Assembly (NCBI RefSeq): GCF_003670275.1
Contig: NZ_QXJF01000009.1
Span: 47,990 to 111,989 of the forward strand
Length of the DNA stretch: 64,000 nt
Origin: Helicobacter labetoulli
GTDB lineage: Bacteria > Campylobacterota > Campylobacteria > Campylobacterales > Helicobacteraceae
Direction: 5' to 3'
The notes under the pieces were generated by a model. That model worked only from the letters and a program-made list of their open reading frames with translations, was not told the origin of the DNA and searched no databases. Positions 1-9,092 of this stretch are shown piece after piece; the stretch's first letter is position 1, and each line of letters begins with the position of its first letter. Position numbers and translations under genes: made by a program.

Positions 1-303
1 TTTTATGGCTTGTGGGATAATGCTTTTATCGCTTAAAGCCTCGCTTCCACAAGAATCTTTATGGGTTGGCAAACCAAAAAGGAGAATATGATAAATGCCA
101 AGATTAAGCAGTTCTTCACACTCTTTAAGAATATTATCAACGCTTAGCTGAAACACATCGGGCATAGAGGGGATTTCATTTTTGACATTTTGTCCTTCAA
201 TTACAAAAAGTGGATAGATAAAATCCTGCTTATGTAATCTAGTTTCTTTCACAAGCTCTCGCATAGGGGCTTTTAAGCGTGTGCGTTTTAGTCGTCTAAA
301 CAT
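1..303 (-). CDS. hemB: Delta-aminolevulinic acid dehydratase (porphobilinogen synthase), 5' part only
   Basis: The gene is cut by the left window edge, leaving the first 101 codons. HemB condenses two 5-aminolevulinate molecules to porphobilinogen in haem synthesis. The N-terminus starts MFRRLKRTRLKAPMRELV and continues with the family motifs DFIYPLFVIEG and NEIPSMPDVFQLS. The ATG at 303 follows AGGAGAGG at good spacing. The metal-binding cysteines and catalytic lysines lie beyond the edge and cannot be checked. It is followed by arsS and arsR upstream on the same strand, the order I recall for H. pylori HP0163-HP0166, so cotranscription is likely. Confidence 0.93.
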   Translation of the reverse strand, partial: MFRRLKRTRLKAPMRELVKETRLHKQDFIYPLFVIEGQNVKNEIPSMPDVFQLSVDNILKECEELLNLGIYHILLFGLPTHKDSCGSEALSDKSIIPQAIK

Positions 304-320
304 TGTTCCTCTCCTTTTAT

Positions 321-1583
321 CTAATCTGCTTTTTTGGGTTTGATGGGGCAGTAGTTTTCTACTACACAATGATGAATAATGAAAACATTGCAACCATCTT
401 CATATTTGTAGCTAAAGTCAAAGCCTTGATTATCAAGGGTGTTTTTGATGATATACATTCCTAAGCCAAAGCCCTGTGATTGGGAGGTTTTTTCATTTTT
501 AAAATATGGCTTGAAGTAGTCTTCTAGTGGATATTGCAGAGCTTCACCTTTGGAGCTTGTGTAGAGCTTATCATTTTTGGTATAAACACGCACTTTGCCA
601 TCTGTGCTGTATTTGATAGCATTATCAAGGAGATTTTTTAATGCAATGGCAAAAAGGTCAAAATCTGCTTTGATAAGAGCATTTTCTGTCTCTAGTGTGA
701 TAGGGCTAGATTCGTGAATGAGGAGCATTTCTTCAGCGTGATGAATAAGGTCATATAAAAGAAACTCTTGCTTATTGATATGGTAGCTTTGAGAGTTGAT
801 TTGCTCAATTTTTGCAAACTCATTGATGAGGTCATTAAGACGCATAAAGGCGGAGCAAAGCTGCTGCTTTTGGCTATCATTTTGCACCATCTCAGCTACA
901 ATTCGCCCCTTTGTGATGGGTGTTTTTAGCTCGTGCATAATGGAGCGTAGAAGCAAGGAGCGAGATTCATTGAGATTTTTAATCTTATTTGATGCTTTGT
1001 GGAATTCATAATATAATTCACCAATTTCATCTTTTGTGTTTTGCTCATATTGAGGGTTAAATGTCCCATCAGCAAACTGCTTAATTTGGCCTTTTAGAAT
1101 CTTAAGAGGCATTAGGCTTTTTAGGACGATGAAAAAGACAAAGGTTAAAAGCACAATACCAATGAGTGTGATGATATAAAAGTCTTCATACGATTTGCGG
1201 GAGTTATCTTTATAGAGCGTGGTTTCATCGTGGGTTTCAAGCAGGATATAAATGCCATTTTGCGTATTAATCGCTTTTGCAAAAACACCGGTAAAATCCG
1301 TGGGCAGCTTATTAATCTCTTGCAAAACGCGTTTAATCTCATCTTCTTCCACGGGGGCAAACTGCATAGTTTGGAGATATTGCTTGATGATTTGGATATT
1401 CCCACCATATTGCATTATTTCGTTGATTGTTGTGGTGAATTGTGAGTATCGCAGCTCGGATAAAAGATTCTCATTTTCTATATGATCTTGGATAAAGTAG
1501 TAAGAGATAGCAAAAAAACTTAGCAACGCACAAAGAAATAAAATGATGATTTTAAAAAAGATAGAGTGCCGAAAGGAAAGCAT
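321..1583 (-). CDS. arsS: Sensor histidine kinase, ArsS-like (acid-responsive)
   Basis: Membrane sensor kinase of 420 aa. Two membrane segments (about residues 11-30 and 136-155) flank a periplasmic sensing domain of about 105 residues. A HAMP-like linker leads to the HisKA H-box MHELKTPITKG with the phospho-acceptor His217. The ATPase part has the N-box NLLDNAIKYS and the G-box GFGLGMYIIK. It lies 9 bp downstream of its response regulator and upstream of hemB. That order, together with the regulator's features, points to the ArsRS pair of H. pylori (HP0165/HP0166), which senses acid pH. The signal sensed here is an inference; in an enterohepatic species it could differ. Confidence 0.85.
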   Translation of the reverse strand: MLSFRHSIFFKIIILFLCALLSFFAISYYFIQDHIENENLLSELRYSQFTTTINEIMQYGGNIQIIKQYLQTMQFAPVEEDEIKRVLQEINKLPTDFTGVFAKAINTQNGIYILLETHDETTLYKDNSRKSYEDFYIITLIGIVLLTFVFFIVLKSLMPLKILKGQIKQFADGTFNPQYEQNTKDEIGELYYEFHKASNKIKNLNESRSLLLRSIMHELKTPITKGRIVAEMVQNDSQKQQLCSAFMRLNDLINEFAKIEQINSQSYHINKQEFLLYDLIHHAEEMLLIHESSPITLETENALIKADFDLFAIALKNLLDNAIKYSTDGKVRVYTKNDKLYTSSKGEALQYPLEDYFKPYFKNEKTSQSQGFGLGMYIIKNTLDNQGFDFSYKYEDGCNVFIIHHCVVENYCPIKPKKAD

Positions 1584-1592
1584 AGAATAATC

Positions 1593-2273
1593 CTATGCTT
1601 CAAGCTTGTAGCCAACACCACGCACGGAGATGATGTATTGGGGTTGTTTTGGGTTTTCCTCTATTTTGGAGCGGAGGCGTCCTATGATGACATCAATGCT
1701 TTTATTTGAGCTTTCAGGGTTAATAGATTCAGATTCAATAGCAATGGCTTCGCGTGAAAACACATGCCCTTTTTTGCTGATAAGGAGAGTGAGAATCTCA
1801 TATTCCGCACGGGTAAGCTCTAGCTTTTTGTCTTTGAAGAATACTTGGCGGCTGTATTTGTCAATCTTAAACACACTATCTTTTTCTTTGTCTTGCTCTT
1901 TGATACTTTTTTTGTTGTAGCGTCTAAGGAGTGATTGGATTCTAGCTACTAGCTCTTTTGGGTCATAGGGTTTGGAGATGTAGTCATCTGCACCACTTTT
2001 AAGTGCTTCGACTTTGTCATCAACATCACTTCGCGCCGAAGAAACAATGATGGGAATACTATTTTGCTTAGCCACTCTTTTGCAAACTTCTAAGCCATCA
2101 AGGTTGGGTAAAGTCAAATCAAGGAGCAAAATATCAAAATGTTTAGCATTAACCGCACTCATTCCCGTATAAGGCTCATCATAATTGGTAACATTCATAT
2201 CGTATTGTTTCAAATAGCCTGTAATAATTTCTGCTAATTCCACATCATCTTCAATCATCAAAACTTCTAGCAT
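1593..2273 (-). CDS. arsR: OmpR/PhoB-family response regulator, ArsR-like
   Basis: DNA-binding response regulator of 226 aa. The receiver domain spans about residues 1-120, with the acidic pair D9/D10, the phospho-acceptor D52 in LLLDLTLP, and the conserved lysine in [10 protein letters not shown] winged-helix effector domain follows (about 130-226), ending [14 protein letters not shown]. pylori ArsR is also phosphorylated at D52, which fits the assignment. It is the first gene of the arsR-arsS-hemB run. Its own upstream region has a TATACAAT-like -10 at about 2320 on the minus strand. In H. pylori, ArsR controls urease and acid-adaptation genes and is essential even without phosphorylation; whether that holds here is not visible. 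Confidence 0.88.
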   Translation of the reverse strand: MLEVLMIEDDVELAEIITGYLKQYDMNVTNYDEPYTGMSAVNAKHFDILLLDLTLPNLDGLEVCKRVAKQNSIPIIVSSARSDVDDKVEALKSGADDYISKPYDPKELVARIQSLLRRYNKKSIKEQDKEKDSVFKIDKYSRQVFFKDKKLELTRAEYEILTLLISKKGHVFSREAIAIESESINPESSNKSIDVIIGRLRSKIEENPKQPQYIISVRGVGYKLEA

Positions 2274-2379
2274 TGTTAAACCTTTAGTTTTTTAGTCAGT
2301 AATAAAAAGTTAGGGATTGTATAACAAAACACTTTTTAGATAGCTTAAGTATTGTTTGATGAGTGTTGAAAAGTGATAT

Positions 2380-2572
2380 GGAGAAAGAAACCGCCCGAAT
2401 GGGGGCTTGAGCGGCTCAATAAAGGTTTAGTTATCATCGGTGTGAGCATCTTTGGGAAACAAGGAGGAAGTTGGAGGGGGATAACCTCCTTTGAGACGAT
2501 GCTCACAATGGTTAATCCATCACCTCGCCCTATCTCATTCAGGCTAAAGGCTAGGGAGAATTTTAAAAGGCA
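2380..2572 (-). ncRNA. Candidate structured small RNA, 6S-like rod
   Basis: The 365-bp gap between arsR and the next gene is richer in GC than its flanks over about 190 bp and folds into one long rod. Nested stems are 2393-2401 with 2536-2544 (9 bp), CGCTC with GGGCG further in (about 2411/2529), 2442-2450 with 2498-2506 (9 bp perfect), and an AGGAGG/CCTCC apical stem. In the outer stem a position that is C/A on the plus strand is a G-U wobble on the minus strand, so the minus strand is probably transcribed. A TAATAAT -10-like box lies at 2572-2578 and a T-rich stretch follows the 3' arm. Size and bulged-rod shape resemble 6S RNA, but I cannot confirm the family from sequence alone. Confidence 0.45.
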
Positions 2573-2638
2573 TTATTAAACAATAATTTAACAATTATTA
2601 ACAAATCTTCCAAAATCAGTATATAAATTAAAATATAA

Positions 2639-2992
2639 TTATTTTTTCAATATTTCTAAACGCTCTTGAATCACATTGAGTTGATGCTCAAGGAAGTGGA
2701 TTGTGATGTGCAGCATAGATTCTATATTGTGGTTATGTTCAGCCTTTAGCCCTTCAAAAAGCACCAAAAGCCGCTCTTGCAGATCTTCTAAAAACTCACA
2801 TTCTTCTTTTAAAGATTCAGCACTTTTTTGAACTAAGGGCGTTTGGGTGAGCTGTGGGCTTAGATCATTGAACGCATAATAAGAATCTGTAAGCTGGAGG
2901 GCGGGAGCTTGTGATTCTTGGGTGAAAGATGGATTTGAGAGTTCATTAATCGTTTCAAGTATTAAATCTTTGAGTTCCATTGGAAAAGCCAC
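2639..2992 (-). CDS. Hypothetical protein, 117 aa
   Basis: Function not recognised. The protein is acidic and predicted helical, with a C-terminal Leu/Glu/His-rich segment (about residues 60-117) suggesting a coiled coil or helical bundle. There is no signal peptide or membrane segment. Its start overlaps the end of the upstream gene by about 31 bp in another frame, so the two are probably translationally coupled. Two small hypotheticals also follow arsR in H. pylori as I recall (HP0167/HP0168), which supports these being conserved genes rather than chance frames. Confidence 0.6.
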   Translation of the reverse strand: MAFPMELKDLILETINELSNPSFTQESQAPALQLTDSYYAFNDLSPQLTQTPLVQKSAESLKEECEFLEDLQERLLVLFEGLKAEHNHNIESMLHITIHFLEHQLNVIQERLEILKK

Positions 2993-3252
2993 CTTTGAAA
3001 TTGGATTGTTTCATCTTGTGATTGTGGATTGATAAACTGCTCTTTACGCATTTGATTGACTTGTGGAAAGTTATTTTGCATAAGCATAAGGTATTTTATG
3101 GCTTGTTGTGCGTCTTTGTTGTTGGGATCTTGTAATAAAATCTCGCGATAGATTTTTAACGCGTCTTCTTTTAACCCGTGCATTTCGTAGATTCTAGCAA
3201 GTGTGATTGACTTGATACTCAAAGCCCTTACCCCTATTAAAAGATAAAACAT
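2962..3252 (-). CDS. Small TPR-like protein, hypothetical
   Basis: 96 aa. The segment KSITLARIYEMHGLKEDALKI is a textbook TPR helix A/B pair, followed by a second helical pair ending KYLMLMQNN. One and a half TPR motifs suggest a protein-protein interaction adaptor; the partner is unknown. The longest frame starts at the ATG at 3252, but the conserved part begins about 11 codons later, so a downstream TTG start (LSIKS) is possible. It overlaps the next small gene by about 31 bp. Confidence 0.6.
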   Translation of the reverse strand: MFYLLIGVRALSIKSITLARIYEMHGLKEDALKIYREILLQDPNNKDAQQAIKYLMLMQNNFPQVNQMRKEQFINPQSQDETIQFQRWLFQWNSKI

Positions 3253-3277
3253 CGCATTGTATAATTATTTTGCTAAT

Positions 3278-4165
3278 TTAAATATTAAGGTAGTTTGTAT
3301 CACAGAAACTTCCGGCGTGAATGTTGCTAAAGGCATTTTTGAGCGATTTAAAAAAGTTTGGATTTTCACTCTCCATATTTTTTAAAAACTGCTTTGTCAC
3401 TTCCCTTGCATAAGGCTTTTTATCAGAATCTAGCCAATTAATCGGGCAGTTGCAATCAGGGGCAATGTAGATGTTATTACTTGCGATAAAATCAATAATC
3501 TGCCGCTCACGCACAAAAATTAAAGGGCGGATAACTTCTAGCCCATTTTCAGCACGATAAATGGGCGGCATAGAACGCATTGCACCATTATAAGTAAGAT
3601 TCATAAAAAAGCTTTCCGCTGCATCATCAAGATGATGTGCTAGGGCAAGTTTGTTGTAGCCATACTCTAGGGCTTTGCTGTATAACGCCCCCCGTCTCAT
3701 ACGCGAACAAAAACTACAATAAATTGTCCCTTCTCTTTTGTTTTGCTCCAAAATCTCATAAATATCTGTGCGGTATAGCTCATAGGGAATGCCTAGCTTC
3801 TCGCAGTATTCAAAAATATATTCATATTCTCCACCCCTGCCATAATCCACAGTCAAGGCTTTAAACTCAAACTTAAAAGGTGCGTGTTTTTGCATATAGG
3901 CAAGGATTGTGGCTAGAAGAATAGAATCTTTCCCGCCGCTTAAGCCTAAAAGGATTTTATCGCCCTCTTTAATGAGATTGTATTGAGCATTTGTTTTGCC
4001 TACAACACTTAGGATTTTTTTGCTAATTTTTGGGGCTTGTTTTGTTTGGGACTTGTTCTTAGAATCTGCAATGTTGTTTTGAGATTGTGCTTTAAAATCA
4101 AAAGTGGAATCTACACTCCATTTCATCTTAGGGTGTAAGGTCATATTGTGTATGGTATTATTCAT
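3278..4165 (-). CDS. ttcA: tRNA 2-thiocytidine(32) synthetase
   Basis: 295 aa. TtcA-type enzymes thiolate cytidine 32 of certain tRNAs using ATP and an Fe-S cluster. Visible are the PP-loop LLGLSGGKDSILL, the CSFCSRMRRGALY CxxC motif, the NKLALAHHLDDAAES motif, and a late CNCPI cysteine motif that with the CxxC pair would bind the [4Fe-4S] cluster. The first about 45 residues (Asn/Gln/Lys-rich) precede the PP-loop domain and look like a flexible extension. It lies 3 bp from the next gene upstream, suggesting one transcript. Confidence 0.88.
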   Translation of the reverse strand: MNNTIHNMTLHPKMKWSVDSTFDFKAQSQNNIADSKNKSQTKQAPKISKKILSVVGKTNAQYNLIKEGDKILLGLSGGKDSILLATILAYMQKHAPFKFEFKALTVDYGRGGEYEYIFEYCEKLGIPYELYRTDIYEILEQNKREGTIYCSFCSRMRRGALYSKALEYGYNKLALAHHLDDAAESFFMNLTYNGAMRSMPPIYRAENGLEVIRPLIFVRERQIIDFIASNNIYIAPDCNCPINWLDSDKKPYAREVTKQFLKNMESENPNFFKSLKNAFSNIHAGSFCDTNYLNI

Positions 4166-4168
4166 TGT

Positions 4169-4486
4169 TTATTCCTTTGTGGGAGTTTTCAAGTCATAGT
4201 TTTTGATAACATCTCCCCATTGTTCTATAAACTCATCATAGGATAATGTGTGTGTTTCAAATCTCTTTTCCTCATCTTTCCAATATCGCAAAAATACCTT
4301 ATGAGAATCTTTGGGTAATGTTATCTCTATGTAATCTTTGCTGCCATCTGCTGTCTTTATGTAGATAGGCTCATCATCACTTGCTTTAGGCTTTTTGTCT
4401 GTGAAGTAGCCACGATTTTGATAGATAAGAAAGCATAGATACGCCCCCATTACTGAAGCGATGATGATTTGTTCGTAGAGCTCCAT
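4169..4486 (-). CDS. Hypothetical membrane-anchored protein, 105 aa
   Basis: Not recognised. One N-terminal hydrophobic helix (about residues 6-22, IIIASVMGAYLCFLIYQ) is followed by a soluble, charged domain of about 80 residues. It is placed between the YajR-like transporter gene and ttcA, 13 bp and 3 bp from them, consistent with an operon. The topology would be a short anchor with a cytoplasmic or periplasmic tail; the sequence does not decide which. Confidence 0.55.
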   Translation of the reverse strand: MELYEQIIIASVMGAYLCFLIYQNRGYFTDKKPKASDDEPIYIKTADGSKDYIEITLPKDSHKVFLRYWKDEEKRFETHTLSYDEFIEQWGDVIKNYDLKTPTKE

Positions 4487-4499
4487 TGTAACCGCTCTG

Positions 4500-5819
4500 T
4501 TAGTTTTTAAGATTTTTTAGAATCTGCGTTTCATCTGTGAGCGTAGCATCATACTTAATGATAGCAAGATTCTCATTTTCATTGATGTAAAATTCAATCA
4601 CACCTTGAATCTGCTCGAGCCTTGGTAATGCGTGAGTGATAGAATCATTAAGTGGGAGATAAATATTTTTATGATTTGCTGGATTTGTAAGAAACAAAGC
4701 CAAAGCAATAGCCCATATCACACACACCGCAGCAATAATAAGCGAAAGATAAAATAGTCCTATCTCCTCATATAGCCACCCACCGCACATTCCGCCAAGA
4801 GCTGAGCCAACATAGCCAAGTGTGGTAAAAATACCAAGAGCTGTCCCCTTTTGATGAGCCTTGGGATAGCGGCTAGCAAGGGATTGCATAATAGGCTCGT
4901 GAATGGCAAAACCGATAAAAAAGATTAAAACCCCAGCAGTAAAAAGCATAAGACTATCTTGCGGAATGGCAAATGCCATAAGAAAATAAGAAAGCACAAA
5001 GGCGAAAATTCCAAAAAGCATAACAGCTTTAAACTGCCCCTTTTTCTGTGCAAAGACAGATGAAGGACCCATTGCAAAAACACCTACAAGTGCCGCAGGA
5101 GCATAGATTTTCCACATATCCCCCTCTGCAAGATTGAAATGATGTGTCAAGGCGAGACTTATGCAAACAAAGGCGAAAATCATCAAAAATTTTTGCAAAA
5201 ACGCACTTAAATTCATAATAAGTAGATTCTTATCTTTTAACACATCGCTTGTGTCTGTATCATTGAAGTGGTATTTCACACTTGGTGTATCAGGGACTTT
5301 CCAATATAGGATAATAAGAGAAAGCACACAAAATGCACTTGTGATAAGAAATAAGGCATTAAGTCCAAAAGTGCTTGCCACAATAGGGCTTAAAAGCATA
5401 GCTAAAACAAAGCTTATAAAGATTCCAGCGCCCATAATCGCCATTGCTTTATTACGCTCTTCTTCCTTAACCAAATCGGCAATTTGCGCACTCACCACGC
5501 CACCAACAGCCCCAGCTCCTTGCAAAAATCGCCCAATAATCAGCATAGTGATATTTTCCGCAAATGCACATACCAAAGAGCCAAGCAAAAAGATAAATAA
5601 CCCAATTCCTACGATATGTTTGCGGTTGTATTTATCACTCCAGATTCCAAATGGTGTTTGAAAAATGATTTGTGTTAGGGCGTAGCCACCAGCGGCAAGT
5701 CCGGCTAGAAATGCCGTAGTATGAAACTCATCAGTATATAGCCCAATGATAGGTAAGACAATAAAAAGTCCAAAAAATCGCAGACTAGAAATTAAAGCAA
5801 GGGAAAAAACAGCTTTCAT
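4500..5819 (-). CDS. MFS transporter, YajR-like with C-terminal cytoplasmic domain
   Basis: Twelve-helix major facilitator protein. The loop 2-3 signature reads GIWSDKYNRKHIVGIG, and drug:H+ antiporter features follow (GRFLQGAGAVGGVVSAQIADL). After the last helix a soluble tail of about 60 residues resembles the ferredoxin-like YAM domain of E. coli YajR. The start is set at the ATG at 5819, which has AAAAGGAATCAA in front. The frame could extend to a GTG at 5852, but that has no ribosome binding site. The substrate is unknown; a proton-driven efflux role is inferred from the family. Confidence 0.8.
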   Translation of the reverse strand: MKAVFSLALISSLRFFGLFIVLPIIGLYTDEFHTTAFLAGLAAGGYALTQIIFQTPFGIWSDKYNRKHIVGIGLFIFLLGSLVCAFAENITMLIIGRFLQGAGAVGGVVSAQIADLVKEEERNKAMAIMGAGIFISFVLAMLLSPIVASTFGLNALFLITSAFCVLSLIILYWKVPDTPSVKYHFNDTDTSDVLKDKNLLIMNLSAFLQKFLMIFAFVCISLALTHHFNLAEGDMWKIYAPAALVGVFAMGPSSVFAQKKGQFKAVMLFGIFAFVLSYFLMAFAIPQDSLMLFTAGVLIFFIGFAIHEPIMQSLASRYPKAHQKGTALGIFTTLGYVGSALGGMCGGWLYEEIGLFYLSLIIAAVCVIWAIALALFLTNPANHKNIYLPLNDSITHALPRLEQIQGVIEFYINENENLAIIKYDATLTDETQILKNLKN

Positions 5820-5865
5820 TTGATTCCTTTTGATGTCGTTGAAATGTATCACTAGAAACTAGAAT

Positions 5866-6381
5866 CTAGCGTGATGAGGCAATAGTGATAGATTCTATAA
5901 TATCCCCTTGTTTAATACTATCAAGCACCTTGAATGATTGAGAATCCTCTTCTTCAATCCCACCAAAAACCGTGTGCTCTCCATCAAGATGAGGCTGTTT
6001 CCCAAAGCAGATGAAAAACTGACTTCCACCCGTATCGCGTCCAGCGTGTGCCATAGATAAAGCCCCTTTGATATGTTTGTGCGGACTTTGCACTTCACAT
6101 TTGATTCTGTATCCGGGTCCGCCTGTGCCATTACCGATAGGGCAGCCACCTTGTGCGACAAATCCTGCAATTACACGATGAAAACTTAAGCCATTGTAGA
6201 ATCCACTTTGAGCTAGGGTTGCAAAATTTGTAACACTCTGTGGTGCATCGGTGTTAAAAAGCTTTAAGGTCATTGTGCCTTTGCTTTCTCCATTTGGCGA
6301 TTTTACCGCTATGAAAGCGTAGTTGAGTATGGTTAGCTCATCTTGTTTGATATCAAATACTTTGAGTTCTTCTCTAAACAT
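5866..6381 (-). CDS. ppiA: Peptidyl-prolyl cis-trans isomerase, cyclophilin type
   Basis: 171 aa. It catalyses proline isomerisation during folding. Cyclophilin motifs are complete: [15 protein letters not shown] with the catalytic Arg, GTGGPGY, and [20 protein letters not shown]. There is no signal peptide, so it is probably cytoplasmic. The first about 20 residues precede the conserved fold. The ATG at 6381 is preceded by TTAAGGAGC. It lies 47 bp from the YajR-like gene on the same strand. Confidence 0.9.
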   Translation of the reverse strand: MFREELKVFDIKQDELTILNYAFIAVKSPNGESKGTMTLKLFNTDAPQSVTNFATLAQSGFYNGLSFHRVIAGFVAQGGCPIGNGTGGPGYRIKCEVQSPHKHIKGALSMAHAGRDTGGSQFFICFGKQPHLDGEHTVFGGIEEEDSQSFKVLDSIKQGDIIESITIASSR

Positions 6382-6521
6382 TATTTGCTCCTTAAGGTGA
6401 TTTAAGATTTATAGAGTGAAAGCCGATATTGGCTTAGTCTTAGGTTCTCACATAGATTCTATTATGGATACTATGTAAAAAAGTGCGACGATTCTACCGA
6501 TATTAGTTTAATAATATTTCA

Positions 6522-7553
6522 ATGAAAGGTTGGCAAGTGGTGTTTGAGCGAGGCGTTCTCTTTGCTGTGTTTATTGCTATGCTGTGTGTGCCAAATCCTG
6601 CCTTGCTCTATGGCTCTGAAGATTCTTTACAAGAGGTAATGGAGGGGTATGAAAGCCCACAAAAGCTTTTTGCTCCACAAGAGATAAGCCCACAAAATCC
6701 CAACCAAAATTCTAACAAAGACGGAGCAGATTCTATCGCACACAAACACACGCAACAAAACTCGCAGGGCATTTCACCAAGAGATATGAAGCTCCCAAAG
6801 TTACCAGATTGGATTTACAGCACGGCAATTATTGAATCTTCTTTTAATGATGGTTCTTTTAAAAAGGGCCTGGGGACATTGCTGAAGAATGGCTTGTATA
6901 TTACTTCTTCAGAAGTTATCTATAATGGCAGGATTACACCGGCAAAAATTTATGTCAAAATGCAAGATGATTTTAATGAAAATATGATGTGTGTGGCACA
7001 GCTTAGCATTAAGGCAATAGATCTTAATTCGGGACTTGTACTTTTAAAAGTGGCGAAGTTTGTAGATAGCTATTGTCAAATGCGTCCTGCAAAAAGCTAT
7101 TATCAAGATAGAATCTACAAGCATTTTGGTGTTGATATTTTTGCCTCAAATGTTTGGATTAAGCCACATACAGAGGCGTATTATCCTTATTTGAGCAATG
7201 ATTTTGTATTTATTGAGCAAAGTCTTAAACTTAATAAATTTGCCACATATTATGATTTTGAGAAAAGAAGAGAGCAAGTATATGGCTTTGAAGTGGAGCA
7301 GGATTCTTATGAGGAATTTACCTATGGCAGGGCATTTTATGACAAAAATGGCGTGTTTTTGGGGATTATGAGTAGAGCGGGGGTTGGGTATTTACCGGTA
7401 TTTATTAATCGCAATGTGATTCAGGATTTTTTATGTGATGTGCAGGAGAAAGAGATTATAAATGAGGATTTTGTGCGTAGTGCGTGTAAAAGGCTAGGGA
7501 GTAAGAGAGAGCGGTTTTTTACTGATATGAAAGGACACACAAGCTTTTATTAG
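6522..7553 (+). CDS. Secreted HtrA/trypsin-fold-like protein lacking the catalytic triad
   Basis: 343 aa with an N-terminal signal peptide (hydrophobic core FAVFIAMLCVPNPALL). Residues about 35-85 are Gln/Asn/Ser-rich and probably disordered. The rest follows the layout of HtrA-type serine proteases: GTLLKNGLYITSSEVIYNG where a protease has G..ITNNHVV, IDLNSGLVLLKV where it has D..TDLALLKV, and YGRAFYDKNGVFLGIMSRA where it has GNSGGPLFDLNGEVVGI. The His, Asp and Ser are all absent, so this would be a non-catalytic relative. It sits 161 bp upstream of ctpA. The fold assignment is my inference from motif order; no ribosome binding site is obvious before the ATG. Confidence 0.6.
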   Translation: MKGWQVVFERGVLFAVFIAMLCVPNPALLYGSEDSLQEVMEGYESPQKLFAPQEISPQNPNQNSNKDGADSIAHKHTQQNSQGISPRDMKLPKLPDWIYSTAIIESSFNDGSFKKGLGTLLKNGLYITSSEVIYNGRITPAKIYVKMQDDFNENMMCVAQLSIKAIDLNSGLVLLKVAKFVDSYCQMRPAKSYYQDRIYKHFGVDIFASNVWIKPHTEAYYPYLSNDFVFIEQSLKLNKFATYYDFEKRREQVYGFEVEQDSYEEFTYGRAFYDKNGVFLGIMSRAGVGYLPVFINRNVIQDFLCDVQEKEIINEDFVRSACKRLGSKRERFFTDMKGHTSFY

Positions 7554-7714
7554 GTCGGGTGAGAATTACAACGAGTGTGGCTAGAGTAGGGTATTTTGGA
7601 GAGGATTTTGCTTAAAGTAGAATCTGTTAGGAAATTATATGTTTTTTTGGGTAGAATACCGCTTTTTGTAGAATCCCAAAAATCAATACAATAATAAATA
7701 CTAAGGTCGTTGTT

Positions 7715-9067
7715 ATGATGAATAAATCGCGTGTTGTTTTGGCAGGTATTATTGCTTCTTTGTTGATAAGTTCAGCTTTGTTTGTGGGGCTATCAGCCGA
7801 TGAAGCAAAAAAGTCAAAGCCAAAGGTGCAGGAAGTTAATAAGGTAGAATCTTTTAAAAAGCTTCGCCGTGTTATGGGGATCGTTGAGGAATATTATGTT
7901 GATGAACTAAGTTTTGATGAGATTGTGGACAAGGCTATTGATGGACTTTTGAGTAATCTTGATGCACATTCAAATTATCTTAACAAAAAGAAATTTGATG
8001 ATTTGCGTGCTAATACTGATGGCGAGTTTGGCGGGATTGGTATCACTGTTGGGCTAAAAGATGGTGCATTGACCATTATCGCACCTGTTGATGACACTCC
8101 CGGTGATAAAGCTGGACTAAAAAGTGGCGATGTAATTATAAAGGTTAATGATCAAAGCACTATTGATATGAATATTGATGATGCAGTGAATCTTATGCGT
8201 GGTGCGCCAAAGACAAAAGTAGAGCTTACTATCGTGCGTAAGGGAGAGTCTAAGCCGCTAGTGTTTAATATCGTGCGTGATATTATCAAAATAGATTCTG
8301 TAAAAGTGCGTAAGATTGAGGATAGTAATTTTGCGTATGTGCGTGTGGCTTCATTTGATAAAAATGTAACGCGTAATGTGGCAAGTGGCTTAAAGCAGCT
8401 TGGTAAGATTGATGGAATTGTGCTTGATTTGCGTAATAATCCCGGTGGAGTGCTTGATCAAGCGGTGGATTTAAGCCGTTTATTTATTAAAAGTGGTGTG
8501 ATTGTCTCGCAAAAAGGACGCACCAAGCAGGAAAATATTGAATATAAAGCAAAAGGTGCATCGTATGGAGATGTGCCTGTGGTTGTGCTTATTAATGGTG
8601 GAAGTGCAAGTGCAAGTGAGATTGTCGCTGGAGCATTGCAAGACCATAAAAGAGCGGTGCTTATAGGGGAGCAAACATTTGGAAAGGGTAGTGTGCAAAC
8701 GGTGATGCAGCTTGACCAAGATGAAGGATTAAAACTCACAACAGCAAAATATTATCTCCCTAGCGGTAGGACGATTCAAGCTGTGGGTGTTACTCCTGAT
8801 ATTGTGGTATATCCGGGTGCAGCACCAGAAAATGAAAATAGCTTCAGTATTAAAGAATCTGATTTGAAGCGGCATTTGCAAGGGGAGCTTGATAAAGCAA
8901 ATGTAGATAAAACAAATCAACAAGCAAACAAGCCTGAAGCTCCAAAAGATGATAAAAAGCTTGTTACACAGAGTATGATATACCAAGATATTCAGCTTAA
9001 AAGTGCGATTGATGTGCTGAAGGCGTGGGGTGTTATAGGCACTTTTGGCACGAATAAAGCAAAATAA
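7715..9067 (+). CDS. ctpA: Carboxyl-terminal processing protease (S41 family)
   Basis: 450 aa periplasmic protease. It has an N-terminal signal or anchor helix (about residues 6-27), then a helical region with the DAHSNYL motif, a PDZ domain (about 95-180, [17 protein letters not shown]), and the S41 catalytic core. The core has [15 protein letters not shown], the catalytic serine within GGSASASE (about residues 295-302), and the catalytic lysine in FGKGSVQT (about 324). C-terminal processing proteases trim or degrade exported proteins. The gene order ctpA-purC-purS-purQ matches what I recall from C. jejuni Cj0511-Cj0514. Confidence 0.92.
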   Translation: MMNKSRVVLAGIIASLLISSALFVGLSADEAKKSKPKVQEVNKVESFKKLRRVMGIVEEYYVDELSFDEIVDKAIDGLLSNLDAHSNYLNKKKFDDLRANTDGEFGGIGITVGLKDGALTIIAPVDDTPGDKAGLKSGDVIIKVNDQSTIDMNIDDAVNLMRGAPKTKVELTIVRKGESKPLVFNIVRDIIKIDSVKVRKIEDSNFAYVRVASFDKNVTRNVASGLKQLGKIDGIVLDLRNNPGGVLDQAVDLSRLFIKSGVIVSQKGRTKQENIEYKAKGASYGDVPVVVLINGGSASASEIVAGALQDHKRAVLIGEQTFGKGSVQTVMQLDQDEGLKLTTAKYYLPSGRTIQAVGVTPDIVVYPGAAPENENSFSIKESDLKRHLQGELDKANVDKTNQQANKPEAPKDDKKLVTQSMIYQDIQLKSAIDVLKAWGVIGTFGTNKAK

Positions 9068-9092
9068 AAATCAAGTCAAACAAAGGAGAAGT

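Noticed and set aside
2480..2495. Resemblance of GGATAACCTCCTTT to the 3' end of 16S rRNA
   Set aside because: Only about 14 bases match and the surrounding sequence is not rRNA; no rRNA gene is in the window.
2373..2579. A 68-codon plus-strand frame over the structured region
   Set aside because: It coincides with the stem-forming RNA candidate, has no ribosome binding site and an unnatural composition.
9045..9092. Upstream extension of purC to 9045
   Set aside because: It overlaps ctpA, lacks a ribosome binding site, and adds residues not found in the family.
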